DNA from: a virus | Direction: 5' to 3' (one strand) | IMG/VR virus record: IMGVR_UViG_3300036985_005327 | Coordinates: 24,650-88,649 of that record | Length of the DNA stretch: 64,000 bases | Shown: positions 25,939 through 34,282 of the stretch, in pieces | Layout of the letters: each line of letters begins with the position of its first letter | How positions within the stretch are numbered: position 1 is the stretch's first letter | Position numbers and translations under genes: made by a program | The notes under the pieces: model-generated | Told to the model about the DNA's origin: nothing | The model's input: only the letters and a program-made list of their open reading frames with translations | Databases searched by the model: none

Positions 25939-28900
25939 ATGCAAAAGATCATTCATCTTGACGAGTACTTTGCTACGGGTGAAGCCACAGTACAGCCGGT
26001 GCTATTGTGGGCAAACAACCGAGCTTGCTACGAGAACATAACGAAGCACGCCAGTGTAGGTAACGAGTACTTCAAGACGATTCAGCCGGTTCCGGGTCAC
26101 AGCTTTGTTTATGTTTTGGCTGTGAGCGACTGGGAGCATTACGCTGAGAATCGTAACGGAGACGGATTCCCAAATGCACCATACAAGCCAATGGCGAGTC
26201 CTCCGTGGATCAGCCAGGCTGAGACTCTGTCGAATTGGCATCACACGTTTGAGTCAGGAAACAACTTCAGGCATCACTGCTTTACGGGGGAAACTCCTAT
26301 TTTGATGGGAGATAGAACCCGTAAGCCCATTGAGGACGTCGTAGCTGGTGACACGGTTATGACCCTTGAAGGGGCCAAAAAAGTAGTGGACGTCATGAAG
26401 CGTGAGTACGCTGGAGACGGACTATCAATTCGTTTGCACGGTAATTACACGCGAATTGACTGCACTACAGACCACCCCGTCCTGGTATACCGTCGCGACC
26501 AGGTTCATTGTCTGCATGGGTACCTTCGACTTGGCGGTATCGTCTGTAAGAAAGTATCTTGCCGAGACCTGACTACCGATATCGGTGAACCCAAGTGGAT
26601 TCCTGCGTCTGAAATTATGGTGGGGGATTACGCGGTATTTCCCAAACCAGAATTAGGAACGAAAAAAGTACCGGAGGCGTTTGCTCGTTTGATTGGCTGG
26701 GTAGCGTCTGACGGTTGTCTAGGAAAACACGGAGATATTCAGTTTACGTTTTCTTCGGAAAATACATTCAAGATAGACGCGGTAACTCAGTGTTTAAAAG
26801 ATAACGGACTAGACACAGGAATGTATCCATCAAAACTGTACGAGCGTGTTCTTCTTTCTATAACAAAGAAAGAGGTAGCAGACGAGCTGGCTAAGTATGT
26901 TACAGGCAAGAAGGCAGAGAAGAGACTTACACCTGAAGTATTTAAGCTAGACGCTGAGAGTGTGCTGCATGTCCTAGGGGCATTCTGTGACGGCGACGGT
27001 CACGTAGCGCGTACGAACAGAAATCTGGGGCAGTTGCGTATACGCTCTGCATCAGAAAGTATGTTATACGTTTTGCACGATCTCATTAGAGCCTTAGGTA
27101 TTCCTGCAACGGTACAGTGGGACGGTTTTGCACACGACTTTGAAAGTCCTCTTGAAGGATACGGGACGTACCACAGTGAGGGTTCTGGAGTCGTAGCTGT
27201 GTCGAAGGGCTACGCGGCTGAAGTGTTAGTTAATAGTGATAGGCACAAGAACTTACCTGAGCCAGGACGTAAAAACACAATTCGTATTTCGGGGTCGCAC
27301 TTTTTAGTCCCAGTGACGGACGTGGAAGAAATCACTTTGGATACGGAAGTGTTCAATCTCGAAGTTGAAGACGTGCACCACTACGTCGCCAATGGTATTG
27401 TGGTTCACAATTGTAATAAAGACCCTGAAAAACGCGTAGGCAAAGTGGTCAAGTCGTTTTGGAACGACACCATGCACCGCGTTGAGTTGTTGATTGACCT
27501 CGACAACGAGAAGGCTCCTGACCTTGCCGCCCGTATTGCTGCCGGGGAATTTCCTCCGGTAAGTATGGGTACGAAAGTATCGTGGGACGTTTGTTCTGTG
27601 TGCGGCAACAGAGCCCCTACTCGTGCTCAGTATTGTGACCACCTGCGCTTCCAGATGCGTGGGGTCATAAACGGAGTGAAGGTAGCGGCTCTTAACCCAA
27701 GCCCAAAGTTCTTTGACATCTCTTGGGTTGTGCGCCCAGCCGACCCGACTGCGTATATGATGAAAAAAGTAGCGAATGGCGTTCCATATGAGCTCATTTC
27801 CGGCGTAAAGGCCGGTGAATATTTAGACCTCATGGACGAACGTAAGCTAGCGGCGCACAAAATAGCCGTGATAGATAAGGTCGTCCAAGGAATTTCTTTG
27901 GACGCAAAGACTGAGAATGTAGACCCCACAGAGCTTGGCAACATACAACGTATGCGTAGTCAAGTTCTCGATATGGGTGGAAACGTTCCGGTAATTCCAG
28001 ACGAGACTCTGCATCATCTTTCGAGCTTCCCGTTGGAAAAGACGCTGTCGTCTGCGTTCTCCGGTGGAATGCTCTTGAAGACTCCTGAGTTGACTAAGCT
28101 CGTCTTCTTCAAGTCGTACCCTAAGCATCACCCAGAGGAAAGTTGGATTGATAAGTCCGTAGGGCTACAAGGCCCCATCATGGAGCTCATCTCGGAACAC
28201 CCACAGATTCTCGATTCTTTTGAGAATGCAGACATCTTTAACGTAAACAAAGATTCTGTGGACCCAAAGATTCTTGAGGTCTTATCCCCGTACTTTGAGA
28301 AGACTTCAGGGATGGGTGACTATCTCAAGAGAAACATTGTCCCAGAGAAGTACAGAGACGAAGGAGAGTTCACCACTCCGTTGACGATTACTGACCCAGC
28401 AACGGGCCAGCAGTATCGGACAACACGTGGTGCAGCTATTCGTGCCCATGATGAAGTGGCCAAGAGAAATCTTTACAAGACCGTTGGCGGTGCTGCTCTT
28501 TTGGGCGGTACTTACAAAGTTTTGGGCTCGGGTCTCAGCAGCAAGGGTCTTGGGGCATTAAAGCCTCTTGTTGGAGGTACTTTAGCTGCGGCTGGTCTTT
28601 CTCATCTTCCGTCTATGGGCAACCACTACATGACTGACCAGGGGGTTCCAATCTCCACAGTCACAGAGTTGTCAAAAACCTCGTCATTAGCTCTTCCTCT
28701 GTTTGGTACTTTGGGTCTGATGACGTTGCTCAGCAGCGACTATAAGTCTCGAATGGCTCGTGGTGAACCTGTTGGGCATCCGGGTCTTCCTTTGGGGCGT
28801 CGTCTTTTGGACCAAGCTGGTGAGTTCACAAACGAGCACCCCATTGCAAGTGCTGCAGTTGGTATGGCAGGGCTTCATACTTTAGGTAACAGCTTGGCGG

Positions 28901-29121
28901 GACGCGCGGCCAATAAACAGATTATTGAGCCTGGAGCTAAGTATCTTCGTCAGGGGTCTGAAGCAGCGGGTAACTGGCTCAAGCGTATGGCGGACGGAAC
29001 AACAAAACTTTCGGCTATGCTCGATGACTTGTTACCTCAGCCAACGGACACTGTTATGCTTCCTAGTCTAGACATCGAAAAAATTGCCGAGAGAATCGGT
29101 GAACTCATCGTCGAGGGCTAA
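25939..29121 (+). CDS. Prohead protease-like protein interrupted by an intein
   Basis: Outside the intein the protein resembles assemblin/S78-type head-maturation proteases. It has NRNGDGFPNAPYKPM, WHHTFESGNNFRHH (His112/His113), then after the intein CNKDPEKRVGKVV, MHRVELLIDLD, GEFPPVSMG with candidate nucleophile Ser542, and a CSVCGN...YCDHL metal-like motif followed by FFDISWVVRPADP. The H...SxG arrangement and strand order fit this fold. Residues after ~700 hold Gly/Ala-rich hydrophobic segments and K-x-A sites (LSKTSSL, TTKLSAM, IEKIAERI), so the enzyme may cut itself. Spliced length is about 682 aa. Expected role: cleaving scaffold and capsid proteins during maturation. Confidence 0.78.
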   Translation: MQKIIHLDEYFATGEATVQPVLLWANNRACYENITKHASVGNEYFKTIQPVPGHSFVYVLAVSDWEHYAENRNGDGFPNAPYKPMASPPWISQAETLSNWHHTFESGNNFRHHCFTGETPILMGDRTRKPIEDVVAGDTVMTLEGAKKVVDVMKREYAGDGLSIRLHGNYTRIDCTTDHPVLVYRRDQVHCLHGYLRLGGIVCKKVSCRDLTTDIGEPKWIPASEIMVGDYAVFPKPELGTKKVPEAFARLIGWVASDGCLGKHGDIQFTFSSENTFKIDAVTQCLKDNGLDTGMYPSKLYERVLLSITKKEVADELAKYVTGKKAEKRLTPEVFKLDAESVLHVLGAFCDGDGHVARTNRNLGQLRIRSASESMLYVLHDLIRALGIPATVQWDGFAHDFESPLEGYGTYHSEGSGVVAVSKGYAAEVLVNSDRHKNLPEPGRKNTIRISGSHFLVPVTDVEEITLDTEVFNLEVEDVHHYVANGIVVHNCNKDPEKRVGKVVKSFWNDTMHRVELLIDLDNEKAPDLAARIAAGEFPPVSMGTKVSWDVCSVCGNRAPTRAQYCDHLRFQMRGVINGVKVAALNPSPKFFDISWVVRPADPTAYMMKKVANGVPYELISGVKAGEYLDLMDERKLAAHKIAVIDKVVQGISLDAKTENVDPTELGNIQRMRSQVLDMGGNVPVIPDETLHHLSSFPLEKTLSSAFSGGMLLKTPELTKLVFFKSYPKHHPEESWIDKSVGLQGPIMELISEHPQILDSFENADIFNVNKDSVDPKILEVLSPYFEKTSGMGDYLKRNIVPEKYRDEGEFTTPLTITDPATGQQYRTTRGAAIRAHDEVAKRNLYKTVGGAALLGGTYKVLGSGLSSKGLGALKPLVGGTLAAAGLSHLPSMGNHYMTDQGVPISTVTELSKTSSLALPLFGTLGLMTLLSSDYKSRMARGEPVGHPGLPLGRRLLDQAGEFTNEHPIASAAVGMAGLHTLGNSLAGRAANKQIIEPGAKYLRQGSEAAGNWLKRMADGTTKLSAMLDDLLPQPTDTVMLPSLDIEKIAERIGELIVEG
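26278..27411 (+). other. Intein 3 in prohead protease (378 aa, LAGLIDADG type)
   Basis: A canonical class 1 intein. It begins CFTGETPIL, has GDTVMT, block B IDCTTDHPVLV (TxxH), block F VFNLEVEDVHHYV, and ends IVVHN with Cys as +1 residue. Both endonuclease motifs (LIGWVASDG and VLGAFCDGDG) keep their acidic residues, so homing activity is plausible. It sits directly after the FRHH histidines and before NKDPE, interrupting the protease active-site region. Confidence 0.92.
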
Positions 29122-29186
29122 TCCCTTGATATGAACCCGTAGCCACCCTAGTATTTGGGTTGGCACCTAACAACTGTGAGGAAAAC

Positions 29187-29771
29187 ATGAATTTCGAAAC
29201 ATTGATGCAGCAGGTTAGCGGGACCGCTACCGAGAAAACCGCCAACGATACTTCGGTTCAGACCAGCACGAAAACCGCAACTGAAGCTGCGCAGGAAGCC
29301 CTCAAGGCTTCTCTGCAGCGTGTCATTGCTCAAGAGAAGACCGCGTCGGCTGACTCTGATCCAGTCGAAGCCCTCATCAAGGAAGCGCAGAGACTGGCCG
29401 ACGACGCGAAGACCGGCGAGCTCATGCACATTCGTATGATGGGAACCGCGTTCGCGGACGCCGCTTCTGAGACCTGGAATCGCAACACTACGCAGAAGAT
29501 GGCGTCAGCTCAGCCGGTAGAGAATACCTACGAGAAGACCGCCGCCGAGGAGCAGGCCATGCTGCAGCAAGCTGCGAACAAGGGCTACACCGACACGATG
29601 ACGAAGGTTGCGATGGAAGCCGGTTACAACGCCACGATGGAGAAGGTTGCTGCTGAGCAATACCAGTCTGGTCAGAACGAAGCTCTGGAGCAAGTACGTG
29701 AAGCTGCTGCCCGTGAGTTCTTCAAGGGCGCTCGAGAAGTCGATGTCCTTCTTTCCCAGATGAATCGTTAA
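29187..29771 (+). CDS. Scaffold-like helical protein rich in K-x-A sites, 194 aa
   Basis: ATG 29187 is preceded by GAGGAAAAC. The protein is almost wholly helical, Ala/Glu/Gln-rich, without Cys or Trp-rich cores. It carries at least seven K-[TVM]-A sites (EKTAND, TKTATE, EKTASAD, QKMASAQ, EKTAAEE, TKVAMEA, EKVAAEQ). The gene lies between the protease and the capsid, the usual place of a scaffold or prohead-core gene. The role is inferred from composition and position. Confidence 0.72.
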   Translation: MNFETLMQQVSGTATEKTANDTSVQTSTKTATEAAQEALKASLQRVIAQEKTASADSDPVEALIKEAQRLADDAKTGELMHIRMMGTAFADAASETWNRNTTQKMASAQPVENTYEKTAAEEQAMLQQAANKGYTDTMTKVAMEAGYNATMEKVAAEQYQSGQNEALEQVREAAAREFFKGAREVDVLLSQMNR

Positions 29772-29790
29772 CGTCGAAGGAGGTGTGACA

Positions 29791-29955
29791 ATGTTCTTCG
29801 ACGCCAAGACGAGAACTGAATATGGGATGCTGTTCAAGCAGGCTACAAATACACTCTGTCCTTCTTACGGCGTAAAGAAGGAAGAGGGTCCTTGTAGTAG
29901 CGAAAAGCCGATGAAGAAGGACAAAAAAGATGAGACAGAGCCTGCCAAACGTTGA
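29791..29955 (+). CDS. Small Lys/Glu-rich protein, 54 aa
   Basis: A strong AAGGAGGTG lies seven bases before the ATG. The product starts MFFDAKTRTEYG, has two cysteines and ends in a Lys/Asp/Glu-rich tail. The 3' end overlaps the next start by 26 bases. Unknown. Confidence 0.65.
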   Translation: MFFDAKTRTEYGMLFKQATNTLCPSYGVKKEEGPCSSEKPMKKDKKDETEPAKR

Positions 29956-30154
29956 CGAACTCGTCGCGAATATCCAGCGCCAAGCTTTGGCTGAGTCAGC
30001 CCGTGCTAGCATGGAGAAAGTCGCTGATGAAGAACGCACGATGACCGAAGTAGGTAAGCTCTTGCGCAAACTGGCATCGGACATTCGGAATGAGGACTCC
30101 ACCCAAGTTACGCTCAACGACGTGCTCGACTTCACGAGCCGGTTTGGGAGGTAA
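29930..30154 (+). CDS. Small helical head-region protein, 74 aa
   Basis: The start lies inside the preceding gene, so the two are probably coupled. It is helical and charged with MEKVADEE and LRKLASDI sites of the K-x-A type. Likely one of the scaffold or internal proteins; unknown family. Confidence 0.65.
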   Translation: MRQSLPNVDELVANIQRQALAESARASMEKVADEERTMTEVGKLLRKLASDIRNEDSTQVTLNDVLDFTSRFGR

Positions 30155-30159
30155 TCCCC

Positions 30160-30333
30160 ATGACAAATCCCGCACAGTTTGCTGCAGAGCTTCGGAAGAT
30201 TGCTTCAGAGCTACGAGGTCAGGCTGAAGTCACTGAAAAAGCGAAGACAGAAAAAATCGCAAAAATTTTAGTGGCAGCACGCGGACTTTCAGAACTGAAG
30301 CGTATACTTTCCAGTGAGACGACTGGAAGGTAG
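30160..30333 (+). CDS. Small helical protein, 57 aa
   Basis: GGGAGG lies eight bases before the ATG. It carries LRKIASEL and EKIAKILVAARG, again the K-x-A pattern, and is entirely helical and basic. Position and composition link it to its neighbours. Confidence 0.65.
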   Translation: MTNPAQFAAELRKIASELRGQAEVTEKAKTEKIAKILVAARGLSELKRILSSETTGR

Positions 30334-30343
30334 AGGAAAGAAT

Positions 30344-30682
30344 ATGAATAGGAACCTCATCGCAGATGTTCTCGAGAAAGCCGCGTCGTACTTCGACGAG
30401 GTCAGCCGCGAGCAAGAGAACACCGTCAAAGAGGCTCGTGAGAAAGAGGCTTCTCGGCTTCAGGAGAAGCTGTCGTCTTTCTTAGGTGAGAATATTGACG
30501 TAGCTGTTCTGCGTAAGCTGGCTTCGGCGGGTCCCGAGGTCGCTGGCTTGATCGAGAAAATTGCTGGGTCGGCATTAACGGATAGCCTCGGTGGTCCGGA
30601 CAATACCGTACGCGTTAAGACAGCAAGCACTCACAGTGGTAGCCCCGCTGCGGAGAGCTTTACAAACTGGCTAATGTCCTGA
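30344..30682 (+). CDS. Helical head-assembly protein, 112 aa
   Basis: ATG 30344 has GAGGAAAG just upstream and is preferred over an earlier in-frame ATG that overlaps the previous gene. The protein has a charged helix then LEKAASYF, LRKLASAGPE, IEKIAGSAL and VKTASTHSG. These four K-x-A sites lie just before the capsid genes. Scaffold-like by inference. Confidence 0.7.
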   Translation: MNRNLIADVLEKAASYFDEVSREQENTVKEAREKEASRLQEKLSSFLGENIDVAVLRKLASAGPEVAGLIEKIAGSALTDSLGGPDNTVRVKTASTHSGSPAAESFTNWLMS

Positions 30683-30721
30683 CCCACTAGTGTGGGCAGG
30701 TAGCTTGAAAGGAAAAGAAAG

Positions 30722-31231
30722 ATGACTCTTCTCGCTTCGAAATTCGACATCGTCACGTGCGACCCGCACCCGGCTGCGCTGGCTTCGCTGGGTTTGACCC
30801 TCGACGTGTATGGCGCTCTGGGTCCGGACTCGGAAGGTTCTCCTCGCGCCGGTTCTATCCAGGCGGGCATGATCTGCATTATGGACTCCGCGAACAGCGG
30901 CAAAGCCATCGTTGCAGACAACGACGATGCCAAGACGAACGCTCCTTGCCTGATGTTCATCGCCGTGGACGGCAACGCCGACTACGACGGTAGCTTCACC
31001 GGCAAGTGCACGTTCATCCAGGGTGGCGTTCGCATCAAGGCTCCGTACTACGTCTCCACGTCGTACACCATCGGTGACATCCTCACCTGTGACAACACCA
31101 CGGGTGGCTCCTTCCGCGCTGCGGCTCAGGCGGAAGCCTGTTACGGAGTCGTTGGTCCGCTCGGTCTCGATTCCACTAACGCCGTGCTGGATGTCATCAT
31201 CCCGCAAGGCATTTCGATGCAGCACCCGTAA
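30722..31231 (+). CDS. Probable capsid decoration / minor head protein, 169 aa
   Basis: A beta-rich, Gly/Asp/Thr-rich protein without charged helices. It sits immediately before the major capsid gene with strong GC-ending codon bias and a good AAAGGAAA ribosome region. Small beta-proteins at this position are commonly head-decoration proteins in HK97-type phages. No specific motif is recognised, so the role rests on position, size and composition. Confidence 0.6.
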   Translation: MTLLASKFDIVTCDPHPAALASLGLTLDVYGALGPDSEGSPRAGSIQAGMICIMDSANSGKAIVADNDDAKTNAPCLMFIAVDGNADYDGSFTGKCTFIQGGVRIKAPYYVSTSYTIGDILTCDNTTGGSFRAAAQAEACYGVVGPLGLDSTNAVLDVIIPQGISMQHP

Positions 31232-31272
31232 ACCGGGTTAACTAACTTTTCAAAAAGGAAAGAGGAAATAAA

Positions 31273-32196
31273 ATGAGCGCTACTAGCTACCCGGTTGAGA
31301 ACCCGCACATCACGGCGCAGTTCCTCAACAGCAACTTCATCCGCAAAATCGAGAGCGGCCAGGTCAAAGAGGCTCAGGCTGAGGGCGGTGCCTTCATCCG
31401 TGAGAAGCTGCGCCAGGAAGCGGCCGTCCGTGAGATCATTGTTCCCCAGGGCATCACTGAGGACCAGATCGACCGTACGCTCGACAGCGATCAGCCGATC
31501 AAGATCATCGACAAGGAGCCCGACTCGGTCGCGACCTTCGTCAACTTCCAGGGCACCGGCCAGCGCACGTGGTTCCGTGGCAAGCGCTACGCGGTGAAGT
31601 TCGGCAAGATCGAGAGCCAGCGGTTCACCAAGTCGAAGTTCGAGCTCATGACCTACACGAGCGACATCCGGCAGATCTTGTCGGACAACTCCGTGAAGGA
31701 CATGGCGGACGAGGAAGATCGCAAGTTCTACGAGACCATCCTCGCCATCACGGTTGCGAACCCGAGCGTTCAGCAGACCAACGGTGCCTTCCAGAGCGGT
31801 ACCTTCAAGCTGGCCATGCGCGCCATGCTCGAGCGTCGTCGCCCCGTCGGCAAGATGCTCATGGCGAAGGCCCGGTACCTCGACGCCCTGGACCTCCCGG
31901 CGACCTCCGTCGGCGACGACATCGCGAAGCGCCACTTCGACGAGGGCATCGAGTCCTCGCAGAAGCTTTGGGGCATCCCGGTCGTGACCACGGTTAAGCC
32001 GCAGGTCTACTCGATGAACCACGCGTTCATCTTCGCCCCCCAGAGCCCCAACAACTTCCTCGGGAACTTCTACCTCTTGCAAGATGCGACTCTGTACATC
32101 GAGCAGAAGGCGGACACGATCATGTTCTGGACGTACGAGGCGCTGGGTATCGGCGTTGGTAACTCGCTGTCCATCCAACAGATCATCTTCCCGTGA
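31273..32196 (+). CDS. Major capsid protein (HK97-like)
   Basis: This 307-residue protein shows the expected order: an N-terminal helical arm, a spine-like region, RTWFRGKRYAVKFGKIESQRF resembling an E-loop or P-domain strand set, and the domain ending GIPVVTTVKPQV...LLQDATLYIEQKADTIMFWTYEALGIGVGN. That ending is typical of HK97-fold capsids near the C-terminus. Codon use is the most GC-ending of the window and AAAGAGGAAA precedes the ATG, both fitting very high expression. A strong hairpin terminator follows. There is no large delta domain, so assembly probably uses the separate scaffold-like proteins upstream. Confidence 0.8.
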   Translation: MSATSYPVENPHITAQFLNSNFIRKIESGQVKEAQAEGGAFIREKLRQEAAVREIIVPQGITEDQIDRTLDSDQPIKIIDKEPDSVATFVNFQGTGQRTWFRGKRYAVKFGKIESQRFTKSKFELMTYTSDIRQILSDNSVKDMADEEDRKFYETILAITVANPSVQQTNGAFQSGTFKLAMRAMLERRRPVGKMLMAKARYLDALDLPATSVGDDIAKRHFDEGIESSQKLWGIPVVTTVKPQVYSMNHAFIFAPQSPNNFLGNFYLLQDATLYIEQKADTIMFWTYEALGIGVGNSLSIQQIIFP

Positions 32197-32211
32197 TGTT
32201 GGCCCACTGAT

Positions 32212-32267
32212 GGTTCCCAGCCAGCTAGTTTGCTCCTTTGCTCCCCTATCTGGCTGGGACCTTCTTT
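32212..32267 (+). terminator. Probable terminator after the capsid gene
   Basis: A long stem, GGTTCCCAGCCAG (32212-32224) with CTGGCTGGGACC (32250-32261), encloses a 25-base loop and is followed by TTCTTT. It lies 16 bases after the capsid stop. Confidence 0.65.
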
Positions 32268-32282
32268 CCTAAGGAGACTGTG

Positions 32283-32645
32283 ATGTCACTCGTCAAAATC
32301 AAGAACGTTACGAACGGGAAACTAGTCTTCATGGCTGTTCGCGGCTACGACGATTGTCCCTTGACGCTCGAAGCAGGCGAGGAAAAAGACGTTGTTCCGT
32401 CTATGGCCTCACAGCCGTCGTTACGCGCGGTCATCGGGACCAAGGTAGTGATTCTCGACAGTGGAGCTCCCAAGGTTGAGAAGCCACAAGTGGTTGTAGC
32501 GCCGCCTCCGGTAGTTGAGCACGTTCCTCCAACGTACAAAGCTCCTCCGGAAGTAGAAGTTGTTCCTGCTTCAGAGGCTGCCGATGACGTAGCTCCTGAA
32601 GAGTCTCGCTACCCCAAGCCGTCTCGGAATAAGGGTCGCCGTTAA
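32283..32645 (+). CDS. Hypothetical virion protein with Pro/Val-rich tail, 120 aa
   Basis: ATG 32283 is preceded by AAGGAG with six-base spacing. The first ~60 residues look like a small beta domain (VKIKNVTNGKLVFM, VVILDSG). The rest is Pro/Val/Glu-rich and ends in basic RNKGRR. A head or connector accessory is possible from position. Confidence 0.65.
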   Translation: MSLVKIKNVTNGKLVFMAVRGYDDCPLTLEAGEEKDVVPSMASQPSLRAVIGTKVVILDSGAPKVEKPQVVVAPPPVVEHVPPTYKAPPEVEVVPASEAADDVAPEESRYPKPSRNKGRR

Positions 32646-32707
32646 CCTCCTCCCCCGTTACAACCAAAGCTACCGTGTAGGGTAAGACTGCCCTATCATT
32701 TTGGTGG

Positions 32708-32713
32708 TACAAT
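32708..32713 (+). promoter_or_regulatory. Candidate phage late promoter (TACAAT, -10 only)
   Basis: TACAATTCCC lies 31 bases before the 32745 start in a 99-base gap. It resembles the elements at 20273, 41958 and 42918 and lacks a -35 box. A weak TAGGG/CCCTA hairpin just upstream may end the previous transcript. Confidence 0.4.
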
Positions 32714-32744
32714 TCCCGCATCAACGGCAGGAAGGATTTCTATT

Positions 32745-33014
32745 ATGGCTGTAATGGTAAATCACAACTACCCAGGGGACCTAGACCTACAGGTGCTCGC
32801 ACCAAATGGAGATCCTATTGAAGGCGTAGTCGTCACAGTATTTCCACACACTGAGTACCACGCTGGTATAGTTGACACTTGGATAGGTCAGACAACCACC
32901 GACGGCAATGGTAACTGGGTGGCACCTATTTATCTGGATGAAGACCTGACATACGTCGTGCATTTTGAAAAGCCGACTATGTATGGTCCAGTTGTTCTCG
33001 AAATTACGACGTAA
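32745..33014 (+). CDS. Small beta-sandwich protein, 89 aa
   Basis: The pattern LDLQVLAPNGDPIEGVVVTVF...TTTDGNGNWVAPIYL resembles carboxypeptidase-regulatory/SpaA-like Ig folds, where a G-x-P-I-x-G-V strand precedes T-x-T-D-x-x-G. Such folds are common on phage virions as surface or tail decorations. AGGAAGG lies upstream of the ATG. Fold assignment is by pattern only. Confidence 0.65.
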   Translation: MAVMVNHNYPGDLDLQVLAPNGDPIEGVVVTVFPHTEYHAGIVDTWIGQTTTDGNGNWVAPIYLDEDLTYVVHFEKPTMYGPVVLEITT

Positions 33015-33030
33015 AGCAAATTGAGGGAAA

Positions 33031-33798
33031 ATGCCGAACGACGTACCCAAGCAGTTAGTTTCTTTAGACCCAGTTCCGCCATACGGAGTACCGCGTGCCT
33101 CAAAACCAGCTTCGGCTCTACTGCCGTCAGACGCATACCCTGTTGGTAATAAAACTGATTGGCTTAAAGAAGATATTAAACGACTTGACGACAAGAAGTT
33201 AAGTACTGATGTATTTTCGCAAAAAGAAGAGTCGAATACCCAACGATTCGAAATCATCGAAAAGAAGGTTGACACATTAAAAGGGTGTAGCCGAAACGAG
33301 GAGTTCGAAGATATGAAAAGGGATATAGCGGGATGGCGGAATTTTTTCCGAAGTACCGTAGCTGTCGGGTCTCTTGGAGCCCTGGCAGTAATAGCGGGTT
33401 GGTTGTGGCAGTACTACACACTCACAGCTTCAGTGTCTGATACTAGCGCCTCAATCGGGGTTCTCAAAACCGAAATGAAAGAGGTTGCTAAAGAGATACA
33501 GACGCACAAAGAGCTCTCTCTGGCGTCTCAAATGGAACAGCAAAAGGACCTGGAAGTTCGTTTCAATGAAATGGAATACAGGTTAATGCTGGCCATGTCC
33601 CGAATGTCTCAGGGGCAACAGTTAAACCAGCCATCCCCGGATGCGTATCTTAGATCACGCAGGGACCAACTGACCAATTCGCGTGATGTTGGTTCTGCTG
33701 CCGTGAACGATGACATCCTAAAACAAGAAGTAAAAGCAATCACAGCGTCAGTGCCTACGAGTACTGTTCCGCATAACCCCCCTGCGAGGAATCCATGA
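33031..33798 (+). CDS. Membrane-spanning coiled-coil protein, 255 aa
   Basis: An N-terminal Pro-rich stretch, a coiled coil (~45-95), one transmembrane helix (FFRSTVAVGSLGALAVIAGWLW, quoted in part) and a second coiled coil (~145-190) are visible. The lack of a signal peptide makes the N-terminus cytoplasmic if the helix inserts. A membrane protein inside the virion cassette could be a tape-like or injection protein, or a lysis regulator. Unknown. Confidence 0.65.
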   Translation: MPNDVPKQLVSLDPVPPYGVPRASKPASALLPSDAYPVGNKTDWLKEDIKRLDDKKLSTDVFSQKEESNTQRFEIIEKKVDTLKGCSRNEEFEDMKRDIAGWRNFFRSTVAVGSLGALAVIAGWLWQYYTLTASVSDTSASIGVLKTEMKEVAKEIQTHKELSLASQMEQQKDLEVRFNEMEYRLMLAMSRMSQGQQLNQPSPDAYLRSRRDQLTNSRDVGSAAVNDDILKQEVKAITASVPTSTVPHNPPARNP

Positions 33799-34274
33799 GC
33801 GTTTTGTTTACCACAGGTCCGATTCCAATTGCTGTTCGTCAGGTCTCTGTTGGCGCTATGACAGGCGTTGCTCCGACAAAGACGGTCACGGCGGTCCCTA
33901 CTCTTTGTTACTCCACTGTGCCGGTATACCCTGGTGGGTTGTGGGGTTACGCATTGGCCGCTACACCGACGACGGAAGAAGTCCTTACGGACGGCGGTAT
34001 CTTCAAGCTGTCGGATACGGACCCTGTCCTCGTGCTCGAAGCACATGCTCAAGTAGGTTCGGCTCAGACGTACACTGTTGTTCTCCACAATGACGGCGAT
34101 ACGAGCGGAACGTACGACGTAAATATCATAGCTACTGAAGGCGGTAATAAAACACGTAAGTGCTTTAGCACTCCCATCATCGTGATGCCGTATCAGTCGT
34201 TAAAGGTTACGACTACGGCCGCTGGAGCAATTACGCTTCTAGTAGTTCGTGCCCAAGCAACACATATTCTCTAA
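33795..34274 (+). CDS. Hypothetical beta-rich virion protein, 159 aa
   Basis: ATGA overlap with the preceding gene. It is Thr/Val/Gly-rich with regular short strands (TYTVVLHNDGDTSGTYDVNII), suggesting a beta-sandwich, and has few charged residues. Likely a head or tail surface protein from position and composition. Confidence 0.62.
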   Translation: MSVLFTTGPIPIAVRQVSVGAMTGVAPTKTVTAVPTLCYSTVPVYPGGLWGYALAATPTTEEVLTDGGIFKLSDTDPVLVLEAHAQVGSAQTYTVVLHNDGDTSGTYDVNIIATEGGNKTRKCFSTPIIVMPYQSLKVTTTAAGAITLLVVRAQATHIL

Positions 34275-34282
34275 GAGGTACC

